Shown piece by piece: positions 8,355 through 17,408 of a DNA stretch of 64,000 nucleotides (position 1 is its first letter; the number at the start of each line of letters is the position of its first letter). Under the pieces are notes generated by a model that searched no databases, was not told where the DNA came from, and was given only the letters and a program-made list of their open reading frames with translations. The position numbers were made by a program, and so were the translations under genes. Source of the stretch: Lutibacter sp. (GTDB lineage: Bacteria > Bacteroidota > Bacteroidia > Flavobacteriales > Flavobacteriaceae); the NCBI RefSeq assembly GCF_016342705.1, contig NZ_JAEINV010000018.1, positions 1 to 64,000 of the forward strand, given 5' to 3'.

Positions 8355-9689
8355 ATGAGCGCACAAAAAAAAGTCGCATTTTACACTTTAGGATGTAAGT
8401 TAAATTTTTCGGAAACCTCCACCATTGCCAGAAGCTTTCAAAATGAAGGTTTTGACCGTGTTGAGTTTGACGAAGTTGCTGATATATACGTAATTAACAC
8501 CTGTTCTGTAACAGATAATGCCGATAAACGTTTTAAAACTATTGTAAAAAACGCATTGAAAAAAAATGAAAATGCCTTTTTAATAGCCATTGGTTGTTAT
8601 GCCCAATTAAAACCAGAGGAATTAGCTGCTGTAGATGGTGTTGATTTAGTGCTGGGAGCTACAGAAAAATTTAAAGTTACTGATTATATCAATGATCTTA
8701 GTAAAAATGAAATGGGCGAAGTGCACTCCTGTGAAATTGAAGAAGCCGATTTTTATGTTGGATCTTACTCTATTGGCGACAGAACACGGGCCTTTTTAAA
8801 AGTGCAAGATGGTTGCGATTATAAATGTACGTATTGCACCATTCCGCTGGCTAGAGGAATTTCTAGAAGTGATGAACTGCAAAATGTATTAAAAAATGCC
8901 AAAGAAATTTCTGAAAAAGGCATTAAAGAAATTGTGCTTACGGGTGTTAATATTGGCGATTACGGAAAAGGTGAATTTGGAAACAAAAAACACGAACATA
9001 CTTTTTTAGAATTGGTACAAGCGTTGGATACTGTGGAAGGAATTCATAGATTACGTATTTCCTCTATTGAGCCTAATTTATTAACCAATGAAACTATAGA
9101 TTTTGTTGCAAATTCAAACAGTTTTGTTCCTCATTTTCACATTCCATTACAAAGCGGAAGCGATACTTTGTTAAAATTAATGAAGCGTAGATATTTACGT
9201 GAAACGTATGATAACAGAGTGGAAGCCATTAAAAACACCATGCCAAACGCTTGTATTGGTGTAGATGTAATTGTTGGTTTTCCTGGGGAAACTGATGCCC
9301 TATTTTTAGAAACGTACAACTATTTAAATCAGTTAGATATATCCTATTTACACGTGTTTACCTATTCTGAACGTCCAAATACGGAGGCTGTAGAAATGGA
9401 AGGATTTGTTCCTTTAAAAACAAGAAACAAACGCAGTAAAATGTTACGCGGTTTATCCGTTAAAAAAAGAAGAGCTTTTTATGAAAGTCAACTTGGAAAC
9501 GAATCTGTGGTGCTTTTTGAAAGCGAAAATAAAGAAGGATTTATTCACGGATTTACGGAGAATTATGTAAAAGTTAAAACTCCTTGGAATCCAGCATTGG
9601 TAAATACTTTACATCCTATTAAATTAACCAACATTGATGAAGATGGAATGGTTAGATTTGATTGGTTAAAAGAACCATCATTAAACTAA
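8355..9689 (+). CDS. mtaB: tRNA t6A37 methylthiotransferase
   Basis: A 444-residue radical-SAM methylthiotransferase that adds a methylthio group to t6A at position 37 of ANN-decoding tRNAs. The N-terminal UPF0004 domain has its three cluster cysteines in LGCKLNFSE, NTCSVTDNADKR and IGCYAQ. The radical SAM motif is DYKCTYCTIP, and a TRAM-like tail follows. The spacing of NTCSVT and the DKR phrase point to the MtaB branch, not MiaB or RimO. I chose the ATG at 8355, 63 bp inside the longest open frame: family similarity begins here, and the frame further upstream overlaps the promoter element. Confidence 0.93.
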   Translation: MSAQKKVAFYTLGCKLNFSETSTIARSFQNEGFDRVEFDEVADIYVINTCSVTDNADKRFKTIVKNALKKNENAFLIAIGCYAQLKPEELAAVDGVDLVLGATEKFKVTDYINDLSKNEMGEVHSCEIEEADFYVGSYSIGDRTRAFLKVQDGCDYKCTYCTIPLARGISRSDELQNVLKNAKEISEKGIKEIVLTGVNIGDYGKGEFGNKKHEHTFLELVQALDTVEGIHRLRISSIEPNLLTNETIDFVANSNSFVPHFHIPLQSGSDTLLKLMKRRYLRETYDNRVEAIKNTMPNACIGVDVIVGFPGETDALFLETYNYLNQLDISYLHVFTYSERPNTEAVEMEGFVPLKTRNKRSKMLRGLSVKKRRAFYESQLGNESVVLFESENKEGFIHGFTENYVKVKTPWNPALVNTLHPIKLTNIDEDGMVRFDWLKEPSLN

Positions 9690-9699
9690 AAAAATTGTT

Positions 9700-10341
9700 G
9701 TGACCGAAATATATACTTTTGCTTTACTCGCTTTTACTGCATTTTTCACCATTATAAACCCTTTAGGCACTATGCCTATTTTTATGTCTATGACTGCTTC
9801 TTTAAGCAAACAACATAGAAAACAAACTGCAAAAAAAGCAACCATTGTCGCTTTTTTCACAGTGCTTGCATTTGCTTTTTCAGGGCAAATTTTATTTAAA
9901 TTCTTTGGGATTTCGGTGAACAGTTTTAGAGTTGTTGGTGGTATCATATTTTTTATGATGGGCTGGGATATGTTGCAAGCACGATTGGGACACTTTAAAC
10001 ATACTGATGATGAAGATAAAATTGATGCATACGTTGAAGATATTTCCATTACACCATTAGCAATCCCAATGATTTGTGGACCTGGAGCAATTACAAATGC
10101 CATTATTTTAATGGAAGACGCTAAAGATATTCCACAAAAAATAACATTAGTTTTAGTTATTGCACTCGTTTTATTAATTACCAATTTAGTGCTTGTTGGG
10201 GCTAGTAAAATCACTGAAAAATTGGGTTCAACCGGAAATAAAGTGATGATGCGTTTAATGGGATTAATAGTAATGGTTATTGCTGTAGAATTTTTCTTTA
10301 GCGGTTTAAAACCTATCATTCAAGGAATAATACATTCATAA
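9700..10341 (+). CDS. MarC-family integral membrane protein
   Basis: A 213-residue membrane protein of the MarC/UPF0056 family with about six hydrophobic helices. Family phrases seen are TAFFTIINPLGTMPIF in the first helix region, ISVNSFRVVGGIIFFMMGWDML, and TPLAIPMICGPGAITNAI. Its physiological role in bacteria is unsettled; some archaeal relatives are linked to amino acid transport. The start is GTG at 9700, 10 bp after the mtaB stop. The stop overlaps the ATG of the next gene by one base (TAATG), so mtaB, this gene and the hydrolase probably form one transcript. Confidence 0.9.
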   Translation: MTEIYTFALLAFTAFFTIINPLGTMPIFMSMTASLSKQHRKQTAKKATIVAFFTVLAFAFSGQILFKFFGISVNSFRVVGGIIFFMMGWDMLQARLGHFKHTDDEDKIDAYVEDISITPLAIPMICGPGAITNAIILMEDAKDIPQKITLVLVIALVLLITNLVLVGASKITEKLGSTGNKVMMRLMGLIVMVIAVEFFFSGLKPIIQGIIHS

Positions 10342-11003
10342 TGGAAAACTCAAAAACACATATTTATTTTGTTCCTGGTTTAGCCGCAAGCTCAAAAATA
10401 TTTGAATATTTACAATTTCCAGCAGAACAATTCGAATTGCATTTTTTAGAATGGATTTTACCATTATCTGAAAACGAACCTATTGAAGAATACGCCTTAA
10501 GAATGGCTAATTTTGTAAAAGAAGAACGTCCTGTTTTAGTAGGTGTTTCTTTTGGAGGCATTATTGTGCAAGAAATGAGCAAACACTTACAACCTAAAAG
10601 AGTGATTTTGGTTTCTAGTATAAAATCCAATAAAGAATTACCAAAACGATTAAAAGTTATTCAGAAAACAAAAATTTACAAGTTATTTCCTACACATGCT
10701 ATAAAAAATATTGAAGGATTCTTTAAATATGCCTTTGGTGATTATGCCAAAAAACGGGTAAAAATTTATAAAGAGTATTTATCTGTGAGAGATGAAACGT
10801 ATTTAAAATGGGCCATTTATAATGTTCTGCATTGGAATCAGAAAAAACCTATGCCTCATATTGTCCATATTCATGGGGTTGATGATGAAATTTTCCCTAT
10901 TAAACATATAAAAAATTGTATTACCATAGAAAAGGGTACGCATATTATGATATTACAAAAAGCAAAAAAAATTAGTGAAATAATTATAGATTCACTTAAT
11001 TAA
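10341..11003 (+). CDS. alpha/beta hydrolase
   Basis: A 220-residue alpha/beta hydrolase without a signal peptide. The oxyanion region is FVPGLAASSKIF near the N-terminus. The nucleophile elbow is GVSFGG. The acid is likely in HIHGVDDEIFP, and the final histidine is in EKGTHIMIL. All three catalytic positions are present. The substrate is unknown. The start codon overlaps the stop of the MarC gene (TAATG), which implies translational coupling. Confidence 0.85.
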   Translation: MENSKTHIYFVPGLAASSKIFEYLQFPAEQFELHFLEWILPLSENEPIEEYALRMANFVKEERPVLVGVSFGGIIVQEMSKHLQPKRVILVSSIKSNKELPKRLKVIQKTKIYKLFPTHAIKNIEGFFKYAFGDYAKKRVKIYKEYLSVRDETYLKWAIYNVLHWNQKKPMPHIVHIHGVDDEIFPIKHIKNCITIEKGTHIMILQKAKKISEIIIDSLN

Positions 11004-11076
11004 TTGTTAAATTGAAACATCACAAATAGGTAAGTCGAAATTATTTGTACTTTCACATCATATAAAAACTACTACT

Positions 11077-11994
11077 ATGGATAAGTCAATAAAAATTTTA
11101 GGGTTAATTGCTATTATTGCTGTATGTTCCATGTTTATTTTTGGCACTAAATCGGACAGTATAAAGAACGTTCTAAATAGCGATAAAAACACCAGCGAAA
11201 CCTATCAAATTAAAGCATTAAAAATTCCTGATAATTTAAATTTTGCAGGAGAAAAAGTTCCGTTAAACAAACCAGATATTTACGAACGTATTGATAAAGA
11301 GCTACTTGTAAACACATATTGGCAATCTAATGGATTGCTTTTATTAAAAAGAGCCAATAAATATTTTCCAATAATTGAACCAATTTTAAAGAAAAATGGT
11401 GTTCCAGATGATTTTAAATATTTAGCTGTTATTGAAAGTGGTTTACAAAATATTACATCGCCTGCTGGCGCAACTGGTTTTTGGCAACTAATGCCAGCAA
11501 CAGCCAAAGAAAATAATTTAGAAGTAAATTCTAATGTTGATGAACGCTACCATATAGAAAAATCTACAGAAGTTGCTTGTGATTATTTAAAAAAAGCCAA
11601 AAACAGATTTGGCAACTGGACACTTGCAGCTGCATCTTACAATGCGGGAATGTACGGAATTTCAAAAAAATTAGAAGAGCAATTAGTTGATGATTATTAT
11701 GATTTATTAGTTTCTGATGAAACAAAAAGATATGTTCCTAGAATTATTGCAGTAAAAGAAATTCTTTCAAACCCAGAGAAATACGGTTTTATTTTTGATG
11801 CTGAAGATTTATATACCGAACCTGAAGTGAATATTATAAAAGTAGATACCGCAATTTCAAATATTGCGCGTTTTTCTAAAGAGCTTGGCATTAATTATAT
11901 GGTTTTAAAACTGCATAATCCTTGGCTAAGAGAAAACAATTTAAATAATAGTTCCAAAAAATTATACGATATTAAAATCCCTAAAGATTTATAA
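11077..11994 (+). CDS. membrane-linked lytic transglycosylase (MltD/SLT type)
   Basis: A 305-residue protein with an N-terminal hydrophobic segment (residues 7-23) that acts as a signal or anchor. It contains a transglycosylase SLT domain: AVIESGLQNITSPAGATGFW with catalytic Glu120, then QLMPATA, then ASYNAG. These mark family 1 lytic enzymes that cut the glycan strand of peptidoglycan to give 1,6-anhydro ends. MltD proteins often carry C-terminal LysM repeats; only a short tail of about 60 residues follows here, with no clear LysM. The protein should act in the periplasm in wall turnover. It is preceded by a 73-bp gap and seems to have its own promoter. Confidence 0.92.
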   Translation: MDKSIKILGLIAIIAVCSMFIFGTKSDSIKNVLNSDKNTSETYQIKALKIPDNLNFAGEKVPLNKPDIYERIDKELLVNTYWQSNGLLLLKRANKYFPIIEPILKKNGVPDDFKYLAVIESGLQNITSPAGATGFWQLMPATAKENNLEVNSNVDERYHIEKSTEVACDYLKKAKNRFGNWTLAAASYNAGMYGISKKLEEQLVDDYYDLLVSDETKRYVPRIIAVKEILSNPEKYGFIFDAEDLYTEPEVNIIKVDTAISNIARFSKELGINYMVLKLHNPWLRENNLNNSSKKLYDIKIPKDL

Positions 11995-12024
11995 AATCGT
12001 AATTGTGGAATTGAATTTACCAAT

Positions 12025-12050
12025 AATAATGACATAAATCATTATTGGTT
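12025..12050 (+). terminator. weak hairpin after the lytic transglycosylase gene
   Basis: AATAATGA (12025-12032) pairs with TCATTATT (12039-12046) over a 6-base loop, followed by GGTTT. The stem is all A-T rich except one pair and the T-run is short, so this is only a possible terminator. Confidence 0.3.
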
Positions 12051-12207
12051 TAATGGCAGAAATACTAAGTACGTTTTTATCGTTAGTGTTTTTTTTGGCT
12101 CTAAAATTATCTTACAAATTGACGAACAAATGCTGACCGTATTTTTGGAGTTTTAGTGCTTATTGTAGCAATTGACTTATATTTACAAAAAAATAAACAA
12201 ATTAATA

Positions 12208-12444
12208 ATGGGATTATCTAATAACGATATATTTAAAAAATTAAGAGTTGCGCACAAATTAAGAGATACCGATATTGTGGATATTTGTAAATTGGTTGAT
12301 TTTAACGTCACTAAAGGTGAGTTAGGAGCTATTTTCAGAAATGAAACACATGAAAAATATATGGAATGTGGCGACCAATTATTACGTAACTTTTTGAATG
12401 GTTTAATCATTCACTTACGCGGTCCAATGCCTCCAAAAAAGTAA
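12208..12444 (+). CDS. DUF1456 (YehS-like) protein, single repeat
   Basis: A 78-residue protein starting at MGLSNNDIFKKLRVA. The segment NNDIFKKLRVAHKLRDTDIVDICKL is the hallmark of DUF1456, whose best known member is YehS. YehS-type proteins usually have about 150 residues with two copies of this unit; only one is present here. I start at the ATG at 12208, not at upstream in-frame codons, because family similarity begins there. The biochemical role of the family is unknown. The gene is convergent with the nitronate monooxygenase-like gene, with only 7 bp between stops. Confidence 0.82.
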   Translation: MGLSNNDIFKKLRVAHKLRDTDIVDICKLVDFNVTKGELGAIFRNETHEKYMECGDQLLRNFLNGLIIHLRGPMPPKK

Positions 12445-12451
12445 TTTTGAG

Positions 12452-13387
12452 TTAACAAAATTCCTTTTTTGCTTTATTAAAATCAGATACGATTTCTCGC
12501 ACTATTTCAGCAGCAGGTTTAATTGCATGAATTAATCCTGCAATTTGACCTATTTCTAATTCACCATTTTCCAAATCGCCTTCAAACATTCCTAGCTTAG
12601 CTCTACCTTTGCCTAATTTATTTTTTAATTGCTCAATATCTGCATTTTGCTGATATAATTCCTGCAATTCTGTATAAAATTTATTTTTTATCAATCTAAC
12701 AGGCGCTAATTCCTTTAAAGTTAAATGAGTGTCTCCATCTTCTGCAGTTATCACTTTTTCTTTAAAATTTATATGCGCTGAAGATTCCTCACACGCTACA
12801 AACCTACTCCCAATTTGAACGCCATCTGCACCTAAAACCATAGCTGCTAACATTCCTTTTCCTGTAGCAATACCTCCTGCTGCAATTAATGGTATTGTTA
12901 ATTTTTCTTTCACCATTGGAATTAAAGTAAACGTAGTTGTTTCTTCTCTACCATTATGTCCACCTGCTTCAAACCCTTCTGCAACAACAGCATCTACACC
13001 AGCTTGTTCAGATTTAAGCGCAAACTTCACACTACTCACTACATGTACAACGGTAATCCCGTTTTCTTTTAAATAAGGAGTCCACGTTTTTGGATTTCCT
13101 GCGGAAGTAAATACAATTTTAACACCTTCCTCTACAATAATTTTTAGTATTTCTTCAACATTTGGATACAACATTGGAACATTTACACCAAATGGCTTAT
13201 TTGTTGCATTTTTACACTTTTGTATATGTTCTCTTAAAACATCTGGATACATAGATCCCGCGCCGATTAAACCCAATCCTCCTGCATTACTAACCGCTGA
13301 AGCAAGTTTCCAACCACTATTCCAAACCATTCCTGCTTGAATAATTGGATATTCTATTTTAAATAATTCGGTAATTCGATTTTTCAT
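12452..13387 (-). CDS. nitronate monooxygenase / FabK-like FMN flavoprotein
   Basis: A 311-residue TIM-barrel flavoprotein of the nitronate monooxygenase family. Visible FMN and substrate-site phrases are EYPIIQAGM near the N-terminus, GVNVPML, VFTSAGNPKTW, EGFEAGGHNG with the conserved His, and IAAGGIATGKGM followed by GVQIGSRF. It could oxidise nitronates such as propionate 3-nitronate, or it may be an enoyl reductase of the FabK type; the sequence alone does not separate these. Its ATG overlaps the stop of the upstream subtilase gene by one base, so the two genes are probably co-transcribed. Confidence 0.88.
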   Translation of the reverse strand: MKNRITELFKIEYPIIQAGMVWNSGWKLASAVSNAGGLGLIGAGSMYPDVLREHIQKCKNATNKPFGVNVPMLYPNVEEILKIIVEEGVKIVFTSAGNPKTWTPYLKENGITVVHVVSSVKFALKSEQAGVDAVVAEGFEAGGHNGREETTTFTLIPMVKEKLTIPLIAAGGIATGKGMLAAMVLGADGVQIGSRFVACEESSAHINFKEKVITAEDGDTHLTLKELAPVRLIKNKFYTELQELYQQNADIEQLKNKLGKGRAKLGMFEGDLENGELEIGQIAGLIHAIKPAAEIVREIVSDFNKAKKEFC

Positions 13388-15048
13388 TATTGCTTTAAAA
13401 TTTTTAAAACTTGTTCTTCTAAATTAGATTGTATTTGGGCAAAATAAATACCTGCTGGTAAAAATGAAATATCCATTTTTGGGTCAGTAATAGTCACTCC
13501 TTTTACTAATATTAATTGCCCTAAGGTTGAATAAATTGAAACCTCAAAATTTGAAGTAGTATTAGGAAATGAAAAATAAATCATTTCCGTAGTTGGATTT
13601 GGGTACAATCGAATAGTTTCCTCATCAATAACTTCCTCAGTAATAGCTAAAGTATTATAAATGGTTTCAAAATTTGGTATCCCATATCCTTCCTGATTGG
13701 TTGGGTTTGCAAACAAATGGGCACTCTCACGCACTAATTGTGTTATTTCTGCATTTGTTTTATGAGGAAAAGCTTGCCATAAACAAGTCACCATTCCTGC
13801 CATAACAGGTCCAGAAAAAGATGTTCCGTTTGAAGTTGCAATGGTTCCTGCAGAATTAATAATATATACTCCAGCTCCTTCTGCACATACATCTGGTTTT
13901 ATTCTACCATCTGAGGTAGGACCATAAGAACTAAAATTTGCTATAAACCTATCTTTATCAACAGCTCCAATACTTAATACGGCAGGTGCGTCAGCAGGTG
14001 CAATAATATAGTGCCAAGCATTATTACCTTCATTTCCAGCAGAATTAACAAGTAACATCCCTCTAGAAAATGCAATTTCAGCACCTCTACTTATAAATGC
14101 AGTTTGCCCATTCATATCACTATATGAGTAATTATAACTAGTATCATCAAATTCATAATATCCTAAAGATGTATTTATTACATCAACTCCTAACCTATCT
14201 GCCTCCTCCGCTGCTTCTACCCATAAACTTTCTTCTAAAGGAGTTTCATTATTGGAATCTTCAGTAATAAATAAATAAAAACTTGCATCTGGTGCAGTAC
14301 CAACAAAATCGTTTGTAGCAATCTCATCATCCGAATAAATATACCCTGCAATGGTAGATAAAACCGATACGCCATGAGAATTCCCTGTATTATACTCAGG
14401 ATTTCTATTTACATAATCATAACCACCTAAAATCTGTCCATTATTTACAATTCTCTGAAATGCAGGAAGTGATTTTACATTCGGAAAACCAGCATCTATT
14501 ACCGCAATCTGCATTCCTTCTCCAGTAAAATTATTTTGATGTAATACTTCTCCTTTTAACATTTGAATTTGATTTGCAGCCTGACCATAGTTAAAATTTG
14601 TCGCCAATTTTAATTTATTTTCAGGCTTTCTTTTTATAAATTCTTTAGAAGATTTACCACTAACATGTATTGTTTTATCGGCAAATTCAATAGAAGCCAC
14701 AATATTCCCTCCGTTAATTTGTATCGTATTTAAAGCATCAATAGCTGATACTGTACCTCTAACGTGCAAAGCATTTAACCATTTAGATTTTGCCATAACT
14801 GAAATTCCATTGGCATTTTCAATTGCTGAAATATAACTAGCCTCAACAGGTATATCTTTAAAATCTAATGGAATATTATATCTAATTCGTCTATCTAATG
14901 CTCTTTGAGTAAGCATTGTTAAAGGAGCTTCCATATAGCTATTTTCATTGGGCTTATCCTTAAAATAAACCCATGCATCTTCTTCCTGAGCCATTAATAT
15001 ACTCATAGGAATTATTAATAAAAATAACAGTAGTTTACTTTTCACCAA
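13387..15048 (-). CDS. T9SS-secreted subtilisin-like serine peptidase
   Basis: A 553-residue S8 peptidase with all catalytic residues: Asp185 in IAVIDAGF, His225 in NSHGVSVL, Ser410 in NGTSFSGPVMAG, and the oxyanion Asn339 in NSAGNEGN. Residues 1-20 are a signal peptide ending at MAQ. Residues 25-150 form a propeptide-like N-terminal region. The last 75 residues, from RLYPNPTTEMIYF to the end, are a type A T9SS sorting domain. It is thus a secreted or surface protease. It overlaps the nitronate monooxygenase-like gene downstream by one base, an odd pairing for an exported peptidase. Confidence 0.93.
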   Translation of the reverse strand: MVKSKLLLFLLIIPMSILMAQEEDAWVYFKDKPNENSYMEAPLTMLTQRALDRRIRYNIPLDFKDIPVEASYISAIENANGISVMAKSKWLNALHVRGTVSAIDALNTIQINGGNIVASIEFADKTIHVSGKSSKEFIKRKPENKLKLATNFNYGQAANQIQMLKGEVLHQNNFTGEGMQIAVIDAGFPNVKSLPAFQRIVNNGQILGGYDYVNRNPEYNTGNSHGVSVLSTIAGYIYSDDEIATNDFVGTAPDASFYLFITEDSNNETPLEESLWVEAAEEADRLGVDVINTSLGYYEFDDTSYNYSYSDMNGQTAFISRGAEIAFSRGMLLVNSAGNEGNNAWHYIIAPADAPAVLSIGAVDKDRFIANFSSYGPTSDGRIKPDVCAEGAGVYIINSAGTIATSNGTSFSGPVMAGMVTCLWQAFPHKTNAEITQLVRESAHLFANPTNQEGYGIPNFETIYNTLAITEEVIDEETIRLYPNPTTEMIYFSFPNTTSNFEVSIYSTLGQLILVKGVTITDPKMDISFLPAGIYFAQIQSNLEEQVLKILKQ

Positions 15049-15081
15049 ATTTGATTTTAAGAATTCTAAAATACAATTAAT

Positions 15082-16269
15082 TTATGAAATAACACCTGAG
15101 CCTAACAGCTCATCATTTATATACCAAGCTACAAATTGCCCTTCAGTAATGGCAGATTGTGGATTTTCAAATTCCACATATAAGCCATTTTTAACTTTGT
15201 ATACTATGGCATTTTCTAATTTTTGGCGGTATCTAATTCTAGCCAAAACATTTAAACTATCACCGTCTTTTAGGGCTAAATCTGTTCTCACCCAATGGGT
15301 TTCTTCATTAGTAACAAATAAAACATTGCGGTATAATCCTTTATGATTTTTACCCTCACCAGTATAAATTACATTTTCAACAACATCGGTATCAATTACA
15401 AATAATGGTTCTTTTGTTCCACCCACAGCTAATCCTTTACGTTGCCCTTTGGTGAAATAGTGAGCGCCTTGATGTTTGGCTACAATTTTCCCATTATTAA
15501 TTGAATATTTTATTTTTTTTGAATAAAAAGCCAATTCTTCTTCTTTTGAGGTAAAAACTGGAATTTCTTGTTTATAAAGTTCTGAATCTGCAGGAATTTG
15601 AACTATTACACCTTCTTTTGGTTGTAATTTTTGTTGCAAGAATTCTGGTAGTCTCACTTTTCCGATAAAACACAATCCTTGTGAATCTTTTTTATCAGCA
15701 GTAATTAAATCTTGCTCGGCTGCAATTTTTCTTACTTCTGGCTTGGTTAATTCTCCAATTGGAAATAATGCTTTTGACAATTGTTCTTGAGAAAGTTGGC
15801 ATAAAAAGTAAGATTGGTCTTTATTTCCATCTTTACCCGCTAATAATTTATAAATTGGGTTTCCGTCTATTATTTCTTCACCTTTTCTACAATAATGCCC
15901 CGTTGCAACATAATCGGCACCTAATTCTAATGCTATTTTTAAAAAAACGTCAAATTTAATTTCTCTGTTGCATAAAACATCCGGATTTGGTGTGCGTCCT
16001 TTTTCATATTCATTAAACATATAATCTACAATGCGCTCTTTATATTGCTCACTTAAATCAACTACCTGAAATGGAATACCTAATTTTTCAGCCACAATCA
16101 TAGCATCATTGCTATCTTCCAACCACGGACATTCATTAGAAATAGTCACAGATTCATCGTGCCAATTTTTCATAAATAAACCAATAACTTCATATCCTTG
16201 TTCTTTTAACAAATAAGCTGCAACACTACTATCTACTCCACCCGAAAGTCCAACAATTACACGTTTCAT
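15082..16269 (-). CDS. mnmA: tRNA-specific 2-thiouridylase
   Basis: A 395-residue enzyme that thiolates U34 of Lys, Glu and Gln tRNAs in the cytoplasm. The N-terminal PP-loop GLSGGVDSS binds ATP. The catalytic cysteine is Cys100 in NPDVLCN, and the second is in GLCFIG. The length fits the family; an insert of about 30 residues follows the QLQPKEG region, rich in Glu and Lys. A good promoter lies just upstream (16288-16316). The downstream subtilase gene is 34 bp away on the same strand and may be read through. Confidence 0.96.
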   Translation of the reverse strand: MKRVIVGLSGGVDSSVAAYLLKEQGYEVIGLFMKNWHDESVTISNECPWLEDSNDAMIVAEKLGIPFQVVDLSEQYKERIVDYMFNEYEKGRTPNPDVLCNREIKFDVFLKIALELGADYVATGHYCRKGEEIIDGNPIYKLLAGKDGNKDQSYFLCQLSQEQLSKALFPIGELTKPEVRKIAAEQDLITADKKDSQGLCFIGKVRLPEFLQQKLQPKEGVIVQIPADSELYKQEIPVFTSKEEELAFYSKKIKYSINNGKIVAKHQGAHYFTKGQRKGLAVGGTKEPLFVIDTDVVENVIYTGEGKNHKGLYRNVLFVTNEETHWVRTDLALKDGDSLNVLARIRYRQKLENAIVYKVKNGLYVEFENPQSAITEGQFVAWYINDELLGSGVIS

Positions 16270-16287
16270 TTTAAATTTTTTAGCCTA

Positions 16288-16316
16288 CAAAGTTACAACT
16301 TCTAGTTAGTAACAAA
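16288..16316 (-). promoter_or_regulatory. promoter of mnmA (-33 TTTG, -7 TAACTTTG)
   Basis: On the minus strand TAACTTTG (complement of 16288-16295) matches the -7 consensus TAnnTTTG, and TTTG (complement of 16313-16316) lies 17 bp further upstream as a -33 element. The -7 box is about 19 bp from the mnmA start. This is the best complete promoter of the Bacteroidota type in the window. Confidence 0.6.
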
Positions 16317-16406
16317 AAGTTAATTTCATACTTGTTTAAATATGAGCTAAATGAATTTTATTTAAAAACAAATTTTATGTTTAAATTCGCTTAAAATGAC
16401 ATTTTT

Positions 16407-17075
16407 ATGAAATTTCAATTAGTTTATTTTACATTTTTTCTTTTTTACCTAAAAACATTTGCGCAATTACCGCCAGGTTTTGTGTACGTTGGCAATGAAA
16501 TTCCTTCTGTAAAAACTGAACTAAGGTATTTTTCTGAAAATAATTTTGTTGGAAGTAATATTGAAGGGTACGAAACTAACTCAGCCATTCTTTCAAAAGA
16601 AGCTACAATGGCTTTAAAGAAGGTGCAAATGGCATTGGAAAATAAAAATTTATCGCTAAAAATTTATGATGCCTACAGACCTCAAAAAGCTGTGAATTAT
16701 TTTTGGGAATGGACAAAAAAACTAGATGATACTTTAATGAAAGAACAATATTACCCAAAATTAAAAAAGACAGATTTATTTCAGTTACACTATATTGCCA
16801 AACGTTCTGGGCATAGCAGAGGAAGCACTGTTGATCTTACAATTGTAGATAATTTAACTGGAAAAGAATTAGATATGGGTACTCCTTATGATTATTTTGG
16901 GGAAGAATCTTGGGTAAATTTTAAAGGTATTTCAATAGCACAGCAAAATAATAGAAAACTTTTGCAACGCGTAATGTTAGCCAATGGTTTTAGAAATTAC
17001 TCCAAAGAATGGTGGCATTTTACCTTAAATAATGAACCATTTAAAAACACTTATTTTAATTTTGATGTAAAATAA
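16407..17075 (+). CDS. exported D-alanyl-D-alanine dipeptidase (M15D, VanX/DdpX type)
   Basis: A 222-residue zinc peptidase that splits D-Ala-D-Ala. Residues 1-20 form a signal peptide ending in FAQ, so it acts in the periplasm. The family marks are DAYRP with Arg91, SGHSRGSTVD with zinc ligands His136 and Asp143, and EWWH with catalytic Glu201 and ligand His204. In this setting it more likely recycles peptidoglycan dipeptides than gives vancomycin resistance, since no vanHA-like genes are near. It is monocistronic and convergent with the cold shock gene. Confidence 0.93.
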   Translation: MKFQLVYFTFFLFYLKTFAQLPPGFVYVGNEIPSVKTELRYFSENNFVGSNIEGYETNSAILSKEATMALKKVQMALENKNLSLKIYDAYRPQKAVNYFWEWTKKLDDTLMKEQYYPKLKKTDLFQLHYIAKRSGHSRGSTVDLTIVDNLTGKELDMGTPYDYFGEESWVNFKGISIAQQNNRKLLQRVMLANGFRNYSKEWWHFTLNNEPFKNTYFNFDVK

Positions 17076-17102
17076 AAAAGCCTATTATAAAAATAATAGG
17101 CT
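17073..17102 (-). terminator. terminator of the cold shock gene
   Basis: AGCCTATTAT (17079-17088) and ATAATAGGCT (17093-17102) form a perfect 10-bp stem with an AAAA loop. On the minus strand a run of T (complement of 17073-17078) follows at once, so it terminates the cold shock transcript. On the plus strand it lies just after the dipeptidase stop but lacks a T-run. Confidence 0.85.
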
Positions 17103-17128
17103 CTGCATCTTAAAAGGCAAGTATATAA

Positions 17129-17320
17129 TTAAATAACTTTTACGTTTACTGCGTTTAATCCTTTTCTACCGTCTTGTAAATCGAATTCTACCTCATCACC
17201 TTCACGAATCTCATCGATTAATCCAGAAATGTGTACAAAATGTTCTTTGTTTGAACCATCTTCTTTTATGAATCCAAATCCTTTAGCTTCATTGAAGAAT
17301 TTTACTGTTCCTTTACTCAT
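17129..17320 (-). CDS. cspA: cold shock domain protein
   Basis: A 63-residue cold shock protein. The two RNA-binding motifs are present: RNP1 KGFGFI and RNP2 HFVHIS. It binds single-stranded RNA or DNA as an RNA chaperone. The -7 box at 17351-17358 and the terminator at 17073-17102 make it a single-gene transcript. The 5' untranslated part is very A+T-rich and about 25 bases or a little more, shorter than cold-inducible enterobacterial csp leaders, so this may be a constitutive copy. Confidence 0.96.
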   Translation of the reverse strand: MSKGTVKFFNEAKGFGFIKEDGSNKEHFVHISGLIDEIREGDEVEFDLQDGRKGLNAVNVKVI

Positions 17321-17350
17321 TATTAAAAATTTAAAATATTATATTAGTTG

Positions 17351-17358
17351 CAAATATA
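17351..17358 (-). promoter_or_regulatory. -7 promoter element of the cold shock gene
   Basis: On the minus strand TATATTTG fits TAnnTTTG, 31 bp upstream of the start codon. No convincing -33 element. Confidence 0.5.
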
Positions 17359-17408
17359 CTTATTTTTATTATTTAAATCTATAATTTTCAATAATTTATT
17401 TTCATTCA

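Noticed and set aside
9681-10319. 212-residue minus-strand frame
   Set aside because: Antisense shadow of the MarC gene; its residues are an Ile/Thr-rich artefact of the complementary strand.
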